Below, piece by piece: positions 43,505-52,329 of a stretch of 64,000 nucleotides of DNA. The DNA is from Zeimonas sp003577305 (lineage in GTDB: Bacteria > Pseudomonadota > Gammaproteobacteria > Burkholderiales > Burkholderiaceae_E): contig SZOX01000003.1 of NCBI GenBank assembly GCA_030263385.1, positions 124,001 to 188,000 on the forward strand. Direction: 5' to 3'. A model generated the notes under the pieces. That model ran no database searches. It saw nothing but the letters and a program-made list of their open reading frames with translations, and was not told the DNA's origin. How positions within the stretch are numbered: the first letter of the stretch is position 1; each line of letters opens with the position of its first letter. Both the position numbers and the translations under genes were made by a program.

Positions 43505-44476
43505 GTGCGTCGTCTCTCTGCCCGCCGCCCCGGGGCGCGCGCGGCCCTGCGCGGCGCACGCGCGGCGCTCTGCTGCGCTTTCCTCGCTGTGCCGCCGCCG
43601 CTTGCCGCGTCGGCGTCGGCAGCCCCTGCACACCCCGACGCGATCGCCGACCGGTCGGGCGAGCACGTGGTCGCACGCGGCGACAGCCTGGTCTCGATCG
43701 GCGCGCGCTATGGCGTGTCGGTGGCGCTGATCACGCAGCAGAACGCGCTCGATCCGCGCAAGCCGCTGCGGCCGGGCCAGGTGCTGCAGGTGAGCGCGCG
43801 CCACGTGGTTCCGCCGCCGCTCGACGACGGCATCCTGATCAACGTGGCGCAGCGGATGCTGTTCCTGTTTCGCGAGGGACGGCTTGCGAGCGCCTATCCG
43901 GTGGCCGTGGGTCGTGCCAGCTGGCCCACGCCGACCGGCGAATTCACGGTGCGCACCCGCGAGACCGACAAGACCTGGATCGTTCCGGTTTCGATCCAGG
44001 AGGAGTCGCGACGCGCAGGCAAGCCGGTGCTCGCGCGGGTGCCGCCGGGCCCCGACAATCCGCTCGGTCGCCACTGGATCGGGCTGAGCCTGCCGGCCAT
44101 CGGCATTCACGGGACGAACGCGCCGGCCAGCGTGTACGGTTTTCGTTCGCACGGCTGCATCCGCATGCATCCGGACGACATCGCGCAACTGTTCGATCGG
44201 GTGGCCGTCGGCGAGCCGGGCCGCATCGTCTACCAGCCGCTGCTGATGGCGCAGGGCGACGACGGCCGGATCTGGTTCGAGGCGAATCCGGATCCCTACC
44301 GCAAGGGGGCCGGTACGCTCGGCGACGTGCGCGCGATGGCGGTCGAACGTGGTATTGCGCCAGACTCGTTAGACTTGAGGCTGATCGAAACCATGCTGCG
44401 CGCCCGCGACGGGCTGGCCCGCGAGGTCGGCGTCGATCGCGACGGCGGTGCACGACGAACCGCAGGGGGTGGATGA
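43505..44476 (+). CDS. L,D-transpeptidase with LysM domain (YkuD family)
   Basis: 323 residues from GTG 43505. A basic N-terminus leads into a hydrophobic export segment (about 13-40), then a LysM peptidoglycan-binding motif (about 52-98, HVVARGDSLVSIGARYGVSV), then a YkuD catalytic domain (about 108-235) with IHGTNAPASVYGFRSHGCIRM, catalytic Cys218 and histidines 202 and 216. It forms 3-3 crosslinks or attaches lipoproteins in the periplasm. It is coupled by a 4-bp overlap to a MepK-like gene, the same pairing as E. coli ldtD (ycbB) and mepK (ycbK). Confidence 0.9.
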   Translation: MRRLSARRPGARAALRGARAALCCAFLAVPPPLAASASAAPAHPDAIADRSGEHVVARGDSLVSIGARYGVSVALITQQNALDPRKPLRPGQVLQVSARHVVPPPLDDGILINVAQRMLFLFREGRLASAYPVAVGRASWPTPTGEFTVRTRETDKTWIVPVSIQEESRRAGKPVLARVPPGPDNPLGRHWIGLSLPAIGIHGTNAPASVYGFRSHGCIRMHPDDIAQLFDRVAVGEPGRIVYQPLLMAQGDDGRIWFEANPDPYRKGAGTLGDVRAMAVERGIAPDSLDLRLIETMLRARDGLAREVGVDRDGGARRTAGGG

Positions 44477-45051
44477 TGGTCAGGATGCCGTTTCGCCGGC
44501 AGTTGTTCCGCATGGGGGTCGGTGCCGTGGTGGGCGGCGCTGCGGCGCGAGGCGCGCTGGCACTGCCGCGCCGTGCCGATCCGGCGATCGACGAGGTCGC
44601 GCGGCTCGCATTCGTGAATACCCACACCGGTGAATCGCTCGACGTCGTCTATCGCGAGAACGGCCGCTATCTCACCGACGCGGTTGCCGAAATCGACCGG
44701 GTGCTGCGCGATCATCGCAGCGGCGAAGTGTTCCCGATCGACCGCGCGCTGCTCGACCAGCTCGACCAGCTCGGCGCGCTGCTCGGCACCGGCACGCGGC
44801 CCTTCCACGTGATCTCGGGCTACCGTTCACCGGCCACGAACGCGATGCTGCACGCGCGCAGCAACGGCGTGGCGACGCGCAGCCTGCACATGTCGGGTCG
44901 CGCGATCGACATCCGGATGCCCGGCGTGCCGCTGGCGACGCTGCACCGTGCCGCGCTGTCGATGCAGGCAGGCGGGGTGGGGTACTACCCGCGCTCGAAC
45001 TTCGTCCACGTCGATACGGGCCGACTGCGCAGCTGGGGCGCGCAGGCCTGA
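44473..45051 (+). CDS. DUF882/peptidase M15-like murein endopeptidase (MepK/YcbK-like)
   Basis: 192-residue exported protein. The N-terminus MMVRMPFRRQLFRMGVGAVVGGAAARGALA looks like a Tat-type signal. The domain shows FHVISGYRSPATNAMLHARSNGVATRSLHMSGRAIDIRM with the M15-type metal ligands His and Asp (SLHMSGRAID) and the final His in NFVHVDTG. E. coli MepK cleaves 3-3 crosslinks made by L,D-transpeptidases. The upstream gene here is an L,D-transpeptidase, so a make/break pair is likely. Confidence 0.87.
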   Translation: MMVRMPFRRQLFRMGVGAVVGGAAARGALALPRRADPAIDEVARLAFVNTHTGESLDVVYRENGRYLTDAVAEIDRVLRDHRSGEVFPIDRALLDQLDQLGALLGTGTRPFHVISGYRSPATNAMLHARSNGVATRSLHMSGRAIDIRMPGVPLATLHRAALSMQAGGVGYYPRSNFVHVDTGRLRSWGAQA

Positions 45052-46509
45052 TCAGCCCGGCGGCAGAACCTTCCCCGGATTCATGATCCCCAGCGGGTCG
45101 AGCGCCTGCTTGATCCGCCGCATCAGCGCCATCTCCACCGTCGACTTGTAGCGCGCTGCCTCGTCGCGGCGCAGCTGCCCCAGCCCGTGCTCGGCCGAGA
45201 TCGAGCCGCCGAACGCGTGCACCGCGTCGTGCGTCAGCCGGTTGATCGCCGGCTGCAGCGCGAGGAACTCGTCTTCGTGTGCGGGCCCGGTGCGATCGAC
45301 CGGCGGCGAGACGTTGTAGTGCAGGTTGCCGTCGCCCAGGTGCCCGAAGACCACCATGCGGATGCCGGGGAAGCGTCGCTGCAGTTCGGCGTTGGTGTGC
45401 TCGACGAACTCGCCGATCGACGAGATCGGCACCGAGATGTCGTGCTTGATGTTCTTGCCGGTGAGCGCCTGCGCCTCCGAGATCAGTTCGCGCAGCGCCC
45501 AGAGCGCGCGGCTCTGCGCGCCCGAGGTGGCGACGACCGCGTCGGTGACGATCCCGGTTTCGATTGCGCGCTCCATCAGCGCCTCGAACACCGCGGCGGC
45601 ATGCGTCTCGCCTTCGCTGTCGGAGGTTTCGAGCAGCACGTAGTAAGGGCTCGGCTGCGCGAACGGCCGGCGATGCTCGGGGAAGTGCTTTGCGACCAGT
45701 TCGAGGCAGAGGTCGGAGATCAGTTCGAACGCGGTGAGCGACGAGCCGAGTGCCGATTGCGCCTGTTCCAGAAGACGCAGCGCGGCGTGCGGGTCGCCGA
45801 CCGCGGCCATCGCGGTGATCTGCGCCGCCGGCTGCGGATACAGCTTCAGCGTTGCCGCGGTGATCACGCCCAGCGTGCCTTCGGCGCCGATGAACAGATC
45901 GCGCAGGTCGTAGCCGGTGTTGTCCTTGCGCAGTCCGCGCAGGCCGTGCCAGGTCTCGCCGTCGGCGGTCACCACTTCCAGGCCCAGGCACAGTTCGCGC
46001 GCGTTGCCGTAGCGCAGCACCGCCACGCCGCCCGCGTTGGTCGACAGGTTGCCTCCGATGGTGCACGAACCTTCGGAGGGCAGGCTGAGCGGAAACAGCC
46101 GGCCGGCGGCTTCGGCGGCCGCGCGCACTTCGGCGAGCGTGCAGCCCGCTTCGACCGTGATCGAGTTGTTCACCGTGTCGAGCGCGCGCACCCGCTTCAG
46201 GCGCGCGAGCGAGAGCACGATCGAGCGTCCGGCCTCATCGGGGGTGGCCGCGCCGGCCAGGCCGGTGTTGCCGCCTTGCGGGACGACCGCGACGCGCTGC
46301 TCGGCGCACCAGCGCACCACTGCGGCGACCCCTTCGACCGAGTCGGGCATCGCCACCGCCAGCGCGCGGCCGAAGTAGCGGCGGCGCCAGTCGATCAGGA
46401 ACGGTTCGAGGTCGGCGGCGTCGGTCAGGAGGCGGCCGCCGAATCGCTGCCTGAGCGTGTCGAGGTCGGCGCAGGGCGCAGGGGGCGTGCTGGCATCGAC
46501 GGTGTTCAT
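45052..46509 (-). CDS. FAD-linked 2-hydroxyacid dehydrogenase (GlcD / D-lactate dehydrogenase family)
   Basis: 485-residue FAD-binding type 4 oxidoreductase. The FAD site is in VAVVPQGGNTGLAGAATPDEAGRSIVLSLARL (about 73-104) and the segment EGSCTIGGNLSTNAGGVAVLRYGNARELCLGLEVV. The C-terminal domain ends with FGGSISAEHGLGQLRRDE and GIMNPGKVLPPG, as in D-2-hydroxyglutarate/D-lactate dehydrogenases. It is a single-subunit form with no GlcE/GlcF neighbour. It is convergent with the MepK-like gene with no gap, and a MITE-like element lies just upstream of its start. Confidence 0.88.
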   Translation of the reverse strand: MNTVDASTPPAPCADLDTLRQRFGGRLLTDAADLEPFLIDWRRRYFGRALAVAMPDSVEGVAAVVRWCAEQRVAVVPQGGNTGLAGAATPDEAGRSIVLSLARLKRVRALDTVNNSITVEAGCTLAEVRAAAEAAGRLFPLSLPSEGSCTIGGNLSTNAGGVAVLRYGNARELCLGLEVVTADGETWHGLRGLRKDNTGYDLRDLFIGAEGTLGVITAATLKLYPQPAAQITAMAAVGDPHAALRLLEQAQSALGSSLTAFELISDLCLELVAKHFPEHRRPFAQPSPYYVLLETSDSEGETHAAAVFEALMERAIETGIVTDAVVATSGAQSRALWALRELISEAQALTGKNIKHDISVPISSIGEFVEHTNAELQRRFPGIRMVVFGHLGDGNLHYNVSPPVDRTGPAHEDEFLALQPAINRLTHDAVHAFGGSISAEHGLGQLRRDEAARYKSTVEMALMRRIKQALDPLGIMNPGKVLPPG

Positions 46510-46528
46510 CGATGCCGAGTCTACCGCC

Positions 46529-46719
46529 TTAGGGCGTGTTCACACTACGATCGTCCCCGCGCCGGGGCCTGCCGAGCCGCCAAACGAGGCGCCGGCGACG
46601 CGCGTGGCGGTGCCACGCAAGGAGCCGGGCCGTGGCCCCGCCACGGCTGCGCTTTGCGCCTTGATTGCGCGCTTTTTCCGGGCTCACGCGGGGACGATCG
46701 TAGTGTGAACACGCCCTAA
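46529..46719. mobile_element. MITE-like element with 32-bp perfect terminal inverted repeats
   Basis: Left arm 46529-46560 and right arm 46688-46719 are exact reverse complements. Counting a TA at each end as target duplication (TA-GGGCGTGTTCACAC...), this resembles a non-autonomous IS630/Tc1-mariner-type element of about 190 bp. The 127-bp interior is very GC-rich and shows no transposase reading frame. It fills the gap between ffh and the GlcD-like gene, and the ffh stop codon is formed at its right edge. Confidence 0.8.
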
Positions 46720-48071
46720 CGCATTCCCGGCAGCATGCCCTTCATGCCGCGCATCATCTTCGCGAGGCCGCCCTTCTGCATTTTCTTCATCATCGACTGC
46801 ATCTGGTCGAACTGCGCGAGCAGCCGGTTGACCTCCTGCACCGACACGCCCGCGCCGGCGGCGATGCGCCGCTTGCGGCTGGCCTTGATCAGCTCGGGTT
46901 TCGAGCGCTCGGCGCGGGTCATCGACTGGATGATCGCTTGCATCCGGCGCATCTGCCGCTCGGCCTGCGACATGTCGGCGCTCGCGGCGGCCTGCTGCAG
47001 CTGCGACGGCAGCTTGTCGAGCAGCGACGCCAGCCCGCCCATGCGGTTCATCTGGCCGAGCTGCGCGGCGAAGTCGTTCAGGTCGAAGCGGTTTCCGGCC
47101 TTCAGTTTCTCGGCCAGCGCCTTCGCCGCTTTCTCGTCGACCGCCTTGTGCGCCTCCTCGACCAGCGAGACGATGTCGCCCATGCCGAGGATGCGGTTGG
47201 CCATCCGCTCGGGGTGAAAGCCTTCCAGCCCCGACAGCTTCTCGCCGACGCCGACGAACTTGATCGGCGCGCCGGTGACCGCCTTCACCGACAGCGCGGC
47301 GCCGCCGCGCGCGTCGCCATCGAGCTTGGTGAGCACCACGCCGGTGAGCGGCAGCGTCTCGCGAAACGCCCTGGCGGTGTTGACCGCGTCCTGGCCCTGC
47401 ATCGCGTCGACGACGAACAGGGTCTCGATCGGCCGCAGCTGCGCGTGCAGCGCGGCGATCTCGCGCATCATCTCTTCGTCGATCGCCAGCCGGCCGGCGG
47501 TGTCGACCAGCAGCACGTCGTGGTAATGGGTGCGCGCCCACTGCAGCGCCGCACCGGCGATGTCGGCCGGCTTCTGGTCGGGCTTGGAGGCGAAGAATTC
47601 GGCGCCGGCCTGTGCCGCGACCGTGCGCAGCTGCTCGATCGCGGCCGGGCGATAGACGTCGCACGACACGGTGAGCACCTTCTTCTTCTTCGTCTCGCGC
47701 AGCCACTTCGCGAGCTTGCCGACGGTGGTGGTCTTGCCGGCGCCCTGCAGGCCGGCCATCAGCACGACCGCGGGCGGCTGGCTGGCGAGGTCGAGTTCGG
47801 CGGTCTTGCCGCCCATCAGTTCGGTGAGCTCGCGGTGCACCACGCCCACCAGCGCCTGGCCCGGCGTCAGGCTGCCGACGACCTCCTGGCCGAGCGCCTT
47901 CTCGCGGATGCGGGCGATGAAGTCGCGCACCACGGGCAGCGCGACGTCGGCCTCGAGCAGGGCGACGCGGATCTCGCGCAGCATCTCCTGCGTGTTGGCC
48001 TCGGTCAGCCGGGCCTCGCCGCGCATCGTCTTGACGACGCGCGACAGGCGTTGCGACAGGTTCTCGAGCAT
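46716..48071 (-). CDS. ffh: Signal recognition particle protein Ffh
   Basis: 451-residue SRP GTPase that targets membrane proteins co-translationally with 4.5S RNA. The N domain is about 1-85. The G domain is about 90-295, with G1 GLQGAGKTTTVGKLA, DTAGRL, TKLDGDARGG and VGVGEKLSGLEGFHP. The methionine-rich M domain follows to the end (MQSMMKKMQKGGLAKMMRGMKGMLPGMR). The TAG stop overlaps the end of the MITE-like element. It is divergent from the ccsA-like gene across only 22 bp. Confidence 0.98.
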   Translation of the reverse strand: MLENLSQRLSRVVKTMRGEARLTEANTQEMLREIRVALLEADVALPVVRDFIARIREKALGQEVVGSLTPGQALVGVVHRELTELMGGKTAELDLASQPPAVVLMAGLQGAGKTTTVGKLAKWLRETKKKKVLTVSCDVYRPAAIEQLRTVAAQAGAEFFASKPDQKPADIAGAALQWARTHYHDVLLVDTAGRLAIDEEMMREIAALHAQLRPIETLFVVDAMQGQDAVNTARAFRETLPLTGVVLTKLDGDARGGAALSVKAVTGAPIKFVGVGEKLSGLEGFHPERMANRILGMGDIVSLVEEAHKAVDEKAAKALAEKLKAGNRFDLNDFAAQLGQMNRMGGLASLLDKLPSQLQQAAASADMSQAERQMRRMQAIIQSMTRAERSKPELIKASRKRRIAAGAGVSVQEVNRLLAQFDQMQSMMKKMQKGGLAKMMRGMKGMLPGMR

Positions 48072-48093
48072 GGCCTTGGAGTAAACTGGGTCG

Positions 48094-48903
48094 GTGCAGA
48101 TTCTACTGGTTATCGTTCACCTGCTCGCCGCGCTTGCCTACCTCGTTGCCTGGCGGATGCCGGCCCGGTTCGCGGCTGCGCTGATGCTGGTCGGGCTCGC
48201 ACTGCACGCCGGTACGCTGTACGCAGCCGTCTACGGCGAGGACGGCTGGCACTTCGGCTTCGCACCGATCCTCTCGGCCACGCTGTGGATCGGCGTCGCG
48301 GTCATGTGGATCGAAGGCCTGTCGGTGCGCGTCGAGGCGCTGCGCAGCGTCGTGCTGCCGGCCGCGGCCTTGTCGGTGCCGCTGCCGCTGCTGTTTCCCG
48401 GCCTCGACCTCAGCGCGCAGGCCGCGCGTCCGTTGTTCCTGCCGCACCTGCTGATCGGCACGCTCGCCTACGGCGTGCTGGCGATGGCGGCGCTGCACGC
48501 GCTGCTGATGACAGCGGCCGAGCGCGCGCTGCACGGCGGCGCGCAGGCAGCCGGCGCGCGCGGCTCGCCGTTCGCGCGCTTTCTCGAAGACCTGCCGCCG
48601 CTGCTGGTGCTCGAGCGCATCCTGTTCCGCTTCATCGGCCTGGGGTTTGCGCTGCTCACGCTCACCGCGTTCAGCGGCGTGCTGTTCTCCGAGGAGATCT
48701 TCGGTCAGCCGCTGCGCTTCGACCACAAGACCGTCTTCTCGCTCGTCGCCTGGACCGTCTTCGCGGTGCTGCTCGCCGGCCGGTGGCTGCGCGGCTGGCG
48801 CGGGCGCACCGCGTTGCGGCTCACTTTTGGCGGCTTCGCGCTGCTGCTGCTCGCCTACGTCGGCAGCCGCCTCGTGCTCGAAGTGATCCTGCAGCGCCAC
48901 TGA
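48094..48903 (+). CDS. CcsA/YpjD-like cytochrome c assembly family membrane protein
   Basis: 269 residues from GTG 48094, with about eight hydrophobic segments (MQILLVIVHLLAALAYLVAW first) and histidines typical of the family (LFLPHLLIGTLAYGVLAMAALHALLM; RFDHKTVFSLVAWTVFAVLLAG). Homologues beside ffh include E. coli YpjD, whose role may concern metal transport rather than cytochrome c maturation. Its stop overlaps the start of the PP0621-like gene (TGATG). Confidence 0.85.
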   Translation: MQILLVIVHLLAALAYLVAWRMPARFAAALMLVGLALHAGTLYAAVYGEDGWHFGFAPILSATLWIGVAVMWIEGLSVRVEALRSVVLPAAALSVPLPLLFPGLDLSAQAARPLFLPHLLIGTLAYGVLAMAALHALLMTAAERALHGGAQAAGARGSPFARFLEDLPPLLVLERILFRFIGLGFALLTLTAFSGVLFSEEIFGQPLRFDHKTVFSLVAWTVFAVLLAGRWLRGWRGRTALRLTFGGFALLLLAYVGSRLVLEVILQRH

Positions 48904-49208
48904 TGGGCAAGCTGCTGTTCTGGCTGGTGCTGGTGGCGCTCGCCATGCTGGCGATGAAACTGGTCGCGATCGGCCAGCGCAGACGCGAGGCGGCGCGGGA
49001 CGAAGCAGGCGTCCCCGGCGCGCAGGCGACGTCGCCGCGGGCTTCCGGCAAGGCGCAGCGCGCCGGCGAACCGGGCGGCGAGATGATGGTCCGGTGCGAG
49101 CAGTGCGGCGTGTTCCTGCCGGCTTCCGACGCTTTCGTCGACGGCGGGCACCACTATTGCGACCCGGCGCACCGCGACGCTCACCGGGCCCGGCAGCATC
49201 GTCGATGA
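48903..49208 (+). CDS. PP0621-like small membrane protein with C-terminal Cys/His motif
   Basis: 101 residues. A single N-terminal transmembrane helix (LLFWLVLVALAMLAMKLVAI) is followed by a charged linker and a C-terminal putative metal-binding patch (VRCEQCGVFLPASDAFVDGGHHYCDPAHRDAH). The function of the family is unknown, but it is conserved just upstream of pilS in many betaproteobacteria. It is translationally coupled on both sides. Confidence 0.82.
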   Translation: MGKLLFWLVLVALAMLAMKLVAIGQRRREAARDEAGVPGAQATSPRASGKAQRAGEPGGEMMVRCEQCGVFLPASDAFVDGGHHYCDPAHRDAHRARQHRR

Positions 49209-50854
49209 TCGGCGACGGCGTCCCGGCCTCGATTCCGGATCCCGCGGCCGCTCCTGCCGATTCGTACCGCGCGGCCTTGCGCTGGCTGGCGACCAGCCGC
49301 GTCGCGATCGCGCTGACGCTGCTGGCGTTCGTGCCGCTGCAGGGTCTCGGTCGCTTCGGAGCCGAACTCGACGACCCGGCCTGGTTCGAGCGTGTCGTCG
49401 TCGTCTACCTGCTGGCGGCAATCCTCTACCTGTCGACGCTGCACCGCTTCTACGGTCGCTTCGATGCGATGCTCGCGGTGCATGCGCTGACCGACCTGCT
49501 GGCGCTGACCGCGCTGATGCACGCTGCAGGGGGCCTGCGAACCGGCGTCGTGGTGCTGCTGATCGTTGCCGTCGCGGGCGCGGCGGTCGTCTCGAGCCGG
49601 CGCATGGCGGCGTCGTTCGCAGCCGTGGCCACGCTGCTGGTGCTGGCCGAGGCGGGCTGGTCGATGCTGCGCGGCAGCGGCGAACCCGGCGTGACGATGA
49701 CCGCGGGGCTGGTGGGCATCGCCTGTTTCGCGACCGCCATGACGGTGAACTGGCTCGCGATCCGGCTGCACGCGCAGGAGGAGATCGCCTGGCGCCGCGG
49801 CGAAGACCTGCGCCGCCAGTTCGCGGTGACCTCGCAGGTGGTCGCCGAGCTGCAACAGGGCGTAATGGTCGTCGATGCCGACGGCGACGTCACCACGATG
49901 AACCCGGCCGCACACGCGCTGCTCGGCGCAGGAGCCGGGGTGCCGACGCTCGCGGCCGGCGCGCCGTCGGCCGGCGGTGCGGCGTGGGCTTCGCTGCGCC
50001 AGGCATACGCGCGCTGGCGCGAGGGCGGCAGCGCCGCGCATGCCGAAGCGGAGCTGAGCCTGCCTGCACCGGGCGGCGGGGTGGTGCGCATCGGTGTGCG
50101 CTTCCTCGGCGGCGACGGCAGCGGCGATGCAGTCGTGATACTCGAAGACCAGCGACTGGTGGAAGAGCGCGCGCAGCAGCTCAAGCTGGCCTCGATGGGC
50201 AGGCTGTCGGCGTCGATCGCGCACGAGGTGCGCAATCCGCTGGCCGCGATCCGCCATGCCAACAGCCTGCTCGCCGAGCGCATCGGCGATCCGGCGCTCG
50301 CGCGCCTGGCCCGCATCGTCGAGGACAACACGGTGCGCATCGACCGCATCGTCGAGGACGTGCTCTCGATTGCGCGGCGCGAGCGTGCGGCCGACGAGTC
50401 GATCGACCTGCGCGATTTCCTGAAGGGTTTCCTCGCGGAATTCGCTGCGGCTTCGGGCGTCGACCGGCAGCGCATCGCGGTCCGGCTGGAGACCGATCGG
50501 CCGATCCGCTTCGACTCGAACCATCTGCGCCAGGTATTGCTGAACCTGCTTGGCAACGCGCTGCGCTACGCATCCGGGGCCGAGGGCGCGGTGATGATCG
50601 GCTGGCGCGAGCGCGAGGCCCATCGATTAGAATTGACGGTCGCCGACGACGGGTCGGGCCTGCCTCCCGAAATGCTGGAACACGCCTTCGAACCCTTTTT
50701 CACGACCGACAGCCGGGGCACCGGGCTGGGCCTGTACCTCACGCGCGAGTTGTGCAACGCGAACGGTGCGACGATCCGCTACGAAGCGGCGCCGCCGCCG
50801 GGGCGCTATCGCAGTGCGTTCGTGATCGAGCCGAAGAGGGGCGAGCCGCGATGA
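49205..50854 (+). CDS. pilS: Sensor histidine kinase PilS
   Basis: 549-residue membrane kinase. Six N-terminal hydrophobic segments (about 20-185) are followed by a PAS-like region (about 210-330), then a HisKA domain with the phospho-acceptor His in SIAHEVRNPLAAIRHANSLL. The HATPase domain shows the N box NLLGNALRYA, the G1 box VADDGSGLPPEMLE and the G2 box TGLGLYLTRELC. It pairs with PilR, encoded next with ATGA overlap, to control pilin (pilA) transcription. Confidence 0.94.
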   Translation: MIGDGVPASIPDPAAAPADSYRAALRWLATSRVAIALTLLAFVPLQGLGRFGAELDDPAWFERVVVVYLLAAILYLSTLHRFYGRFDAMLAVHALTDLLALTALMHAAGGLRTGVVVLLIVAVAGAAVVSSRRMAASFAAVATLLVLAEAGWSMLRGSGEPGVTMTAGLVGIACFATAMTVNWLAIRLHAQEEIAWRRGEDLRRQFAVTSQVVAELQQGVMVVDADGDVTTMNPAAHALLGAGAGVPTLAAGAPSAGGAAWASLRQAYARWREGGSAAHAEAELSLPAPGGGVVRIGVRFLGGDGSGDAVVILEDQRLVEERAQQLKLASMGRLSASIAHEVRNPLAAIRHANSLLAERIGDPALARLARIVEDNTVRIDRIVEDVLSIARRERAADESIDLRDFLKGFLAEFAAASGVDRQRIAVRLETDRPIRFDSNHLRQVLLNLLGNALRYASGAEGAVMIGWREREAHRLELTVADDGSGLPPEMLEHAFEPFFTTDSRGTGLGLYLTRELCNANGATIRYEAAPPPGRYRSAFVIEPKRGEPR

Positions 50855-52329
50855 CCGACTCCGGCGACCCCGCCCGCGCACCCGAAACCCGTGTGGCCGG
50901 ACGCCCGCCGCGCGTGCTGGTGGTCGACGACGAAGCCGACCTGCGCGAACTGCTCGAGCTCACGCTGGTCGGAATGGGACTCGACGTCGATTGCGCCGGC
51001 AGCATTGCCGAGGCCGGCACGCTGCTCGAGCGCCACGACTACGCGCTCTGTCTCACCGACATGCGCCTGCCCGACGGCGACGGCCTGGGGCTGGTGGCGA
51101 CGATCAATCGCGGCTATCCGCAGACGCCGGTGGCCGTGATCACTGCCTACGGCAGCGCCGAGAGTGCGGTGGCCGCGCTGAAGGCCGGAGCATTCGACTA
51201 CCTTGCCAAGCCGGTGGCACTCGACGCGCTGCGCAGCCTGGTGCGCTCGGCGATCCAGCTTCCGGCGCAGCAGCCGTTGGCGCGCGCGGCCGCCGCGCCA
51301 GGAGACCCGGACTGGCAACTGCTCGGCGAGTCCCCGGCGATGCAGGAGGTGCGCGCGCAGATCCAGCGGCTGGCCCGCAGCATGGCGCCGGTGGCGATCG
51401 CCGGGGAGTCCGGCTCGGGCAAGGAACTCGCGGCCCGGCTCATCCATCTTTCCGGGCCGCGTGCGACACGGCCGTTCGTCGCGGTCAACTGCGGCGCCAT
51501 TCCCGAGGCGCTGATGGAGGCCGAGTTCTTCGGCCACCGCAAGGGGGCGTTCACAGGTGCCGACCAGGATCGCGACGGCTTCTTCCAGGCCGCCAGCGGC
51601 GGCACGCTGTTCCTCGACGAGGTGGCCGACCTGCCGCTGGCGATGCAGGTGAAGCTGCTGCGCGCGATCCAGGAAAAGCGGGTGCGCAAGGTGGGCGCCA
51701 CCGTCGAGGAAGCGATCGACGTGCGCATCATCAGCGCCACCCACCAGGATCTCGCGCAATGCGTCGCGGCCGGCCGCTTCCGCCAGGATCTCTACTACCG
51801 GCTCAACGTGATCGAACTGAAGCTGCCGGCGCTGCGCGATCGCCTCGAGGACGTCCCCGCGCTCGCCGACGTGATTCTCGCGCGGCTCGCCCGGCGTGCC
51901 GGGCTGGCGCAGGCGCCGCGGCTCGCGTCGGTCACGCTGCGCTACCTGCAGAGCTACGGCTTTCCGGGCAACGTGCGCGAACTCGAGAACATGCTCGAGC
52001 GCGCGCTCGCCTTCTCCAACGGCGAAGTGGTCAACGTCGAAGACCTCGGGCTGAAGCCCGCGGTGTCCGATGTCGACGAGAACGAGCGCGCCGAACCCGC
52101 GTCCGAAGCCGAGCCGCACGCCGCCGCGCCCTCGGGCGAGCGGCGGCTGGTGCGAATCTCGGAAGACGGCATTCCCGAGTCGCTGCCCGACTACATCGAC
52201 CAGATCGAGCGCGAAGCGATCCAGCGCGCGCTCGACAAGACGCGCTACAACCGCACCGCGGCCGCGCGCCTGCTCGGCATCACGTTTCGTGCGCTGCGCT
52301 ACCGGATGCAGCGCCTGGGGCTGAACTAG
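50851..52329 (+). CDS. pilR: Sigma54-dependent response regulator PilR
   Basis: 492-residue NtrC-family activator. The receiver domain is about 23-140, with acidic VVDDEAD and phospho-acceptor Asp in CLTDMRLPDGDG. The AAA+ domain is about 160-390, with Walker A GESGSGKE, the sigma54-contacting GAFTGA loop, Walker B GGTLFLDEVADLP and an Arg finger region. The C-terminal Fis-type helix-turn-helix is TRYNRTAAARLLGITFRALRYRMQRLG. It activates sigma54 promoters such as that of pilA. Its TAG stop shares one base with the GTG start of ampD. Confidence 0.95.
   Translation: MTDSGDPARAPETRVAGRPPRVLVVDDEADLRELLELTLVGMGLDVDCAGSIAEAGTLLERHDYALCLTDMRLPDGDGLGLVATINRGYPQTPVAVITAYGSAESAVAALKAGAFDYLAKPVALDALRSLVRSAIQLPAQQPLARAAAAPGDPDWQLLGESPAMQEVRAQIQRLARSMAPVAIAGESGSGKELAARLIHLSGPRATRPFVAVNCGAIPEALMEAEFFGHRKGAFTGADQDRDGFFQAASGGTLFLDEVADLPLAMQVKLLRAIQEKRVRKVGATVEEAIDVRIISATHQDLAQCVAAGRFRQDLYYRLNVIELKLPALRDRLEDVPALADVILARLARRAGLAQAPRLASVTLRYLQSYGFPGNVRELENMLERALAFSNGEVVNVEDLGLKPAVSDVDENERAEPASEAEPHAAAPSGERRLVRISEDGIPESLPDYIDQIEREAIQRALDKTRYNRTAAARLLGITFRALRYRMQRLGLN

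Noticed and set aside
46561..46687. Transposase fragment inside the MITE-like element
   Set aside because: The 127-bp interior gives no reading frame with transposase motifs on either strand.
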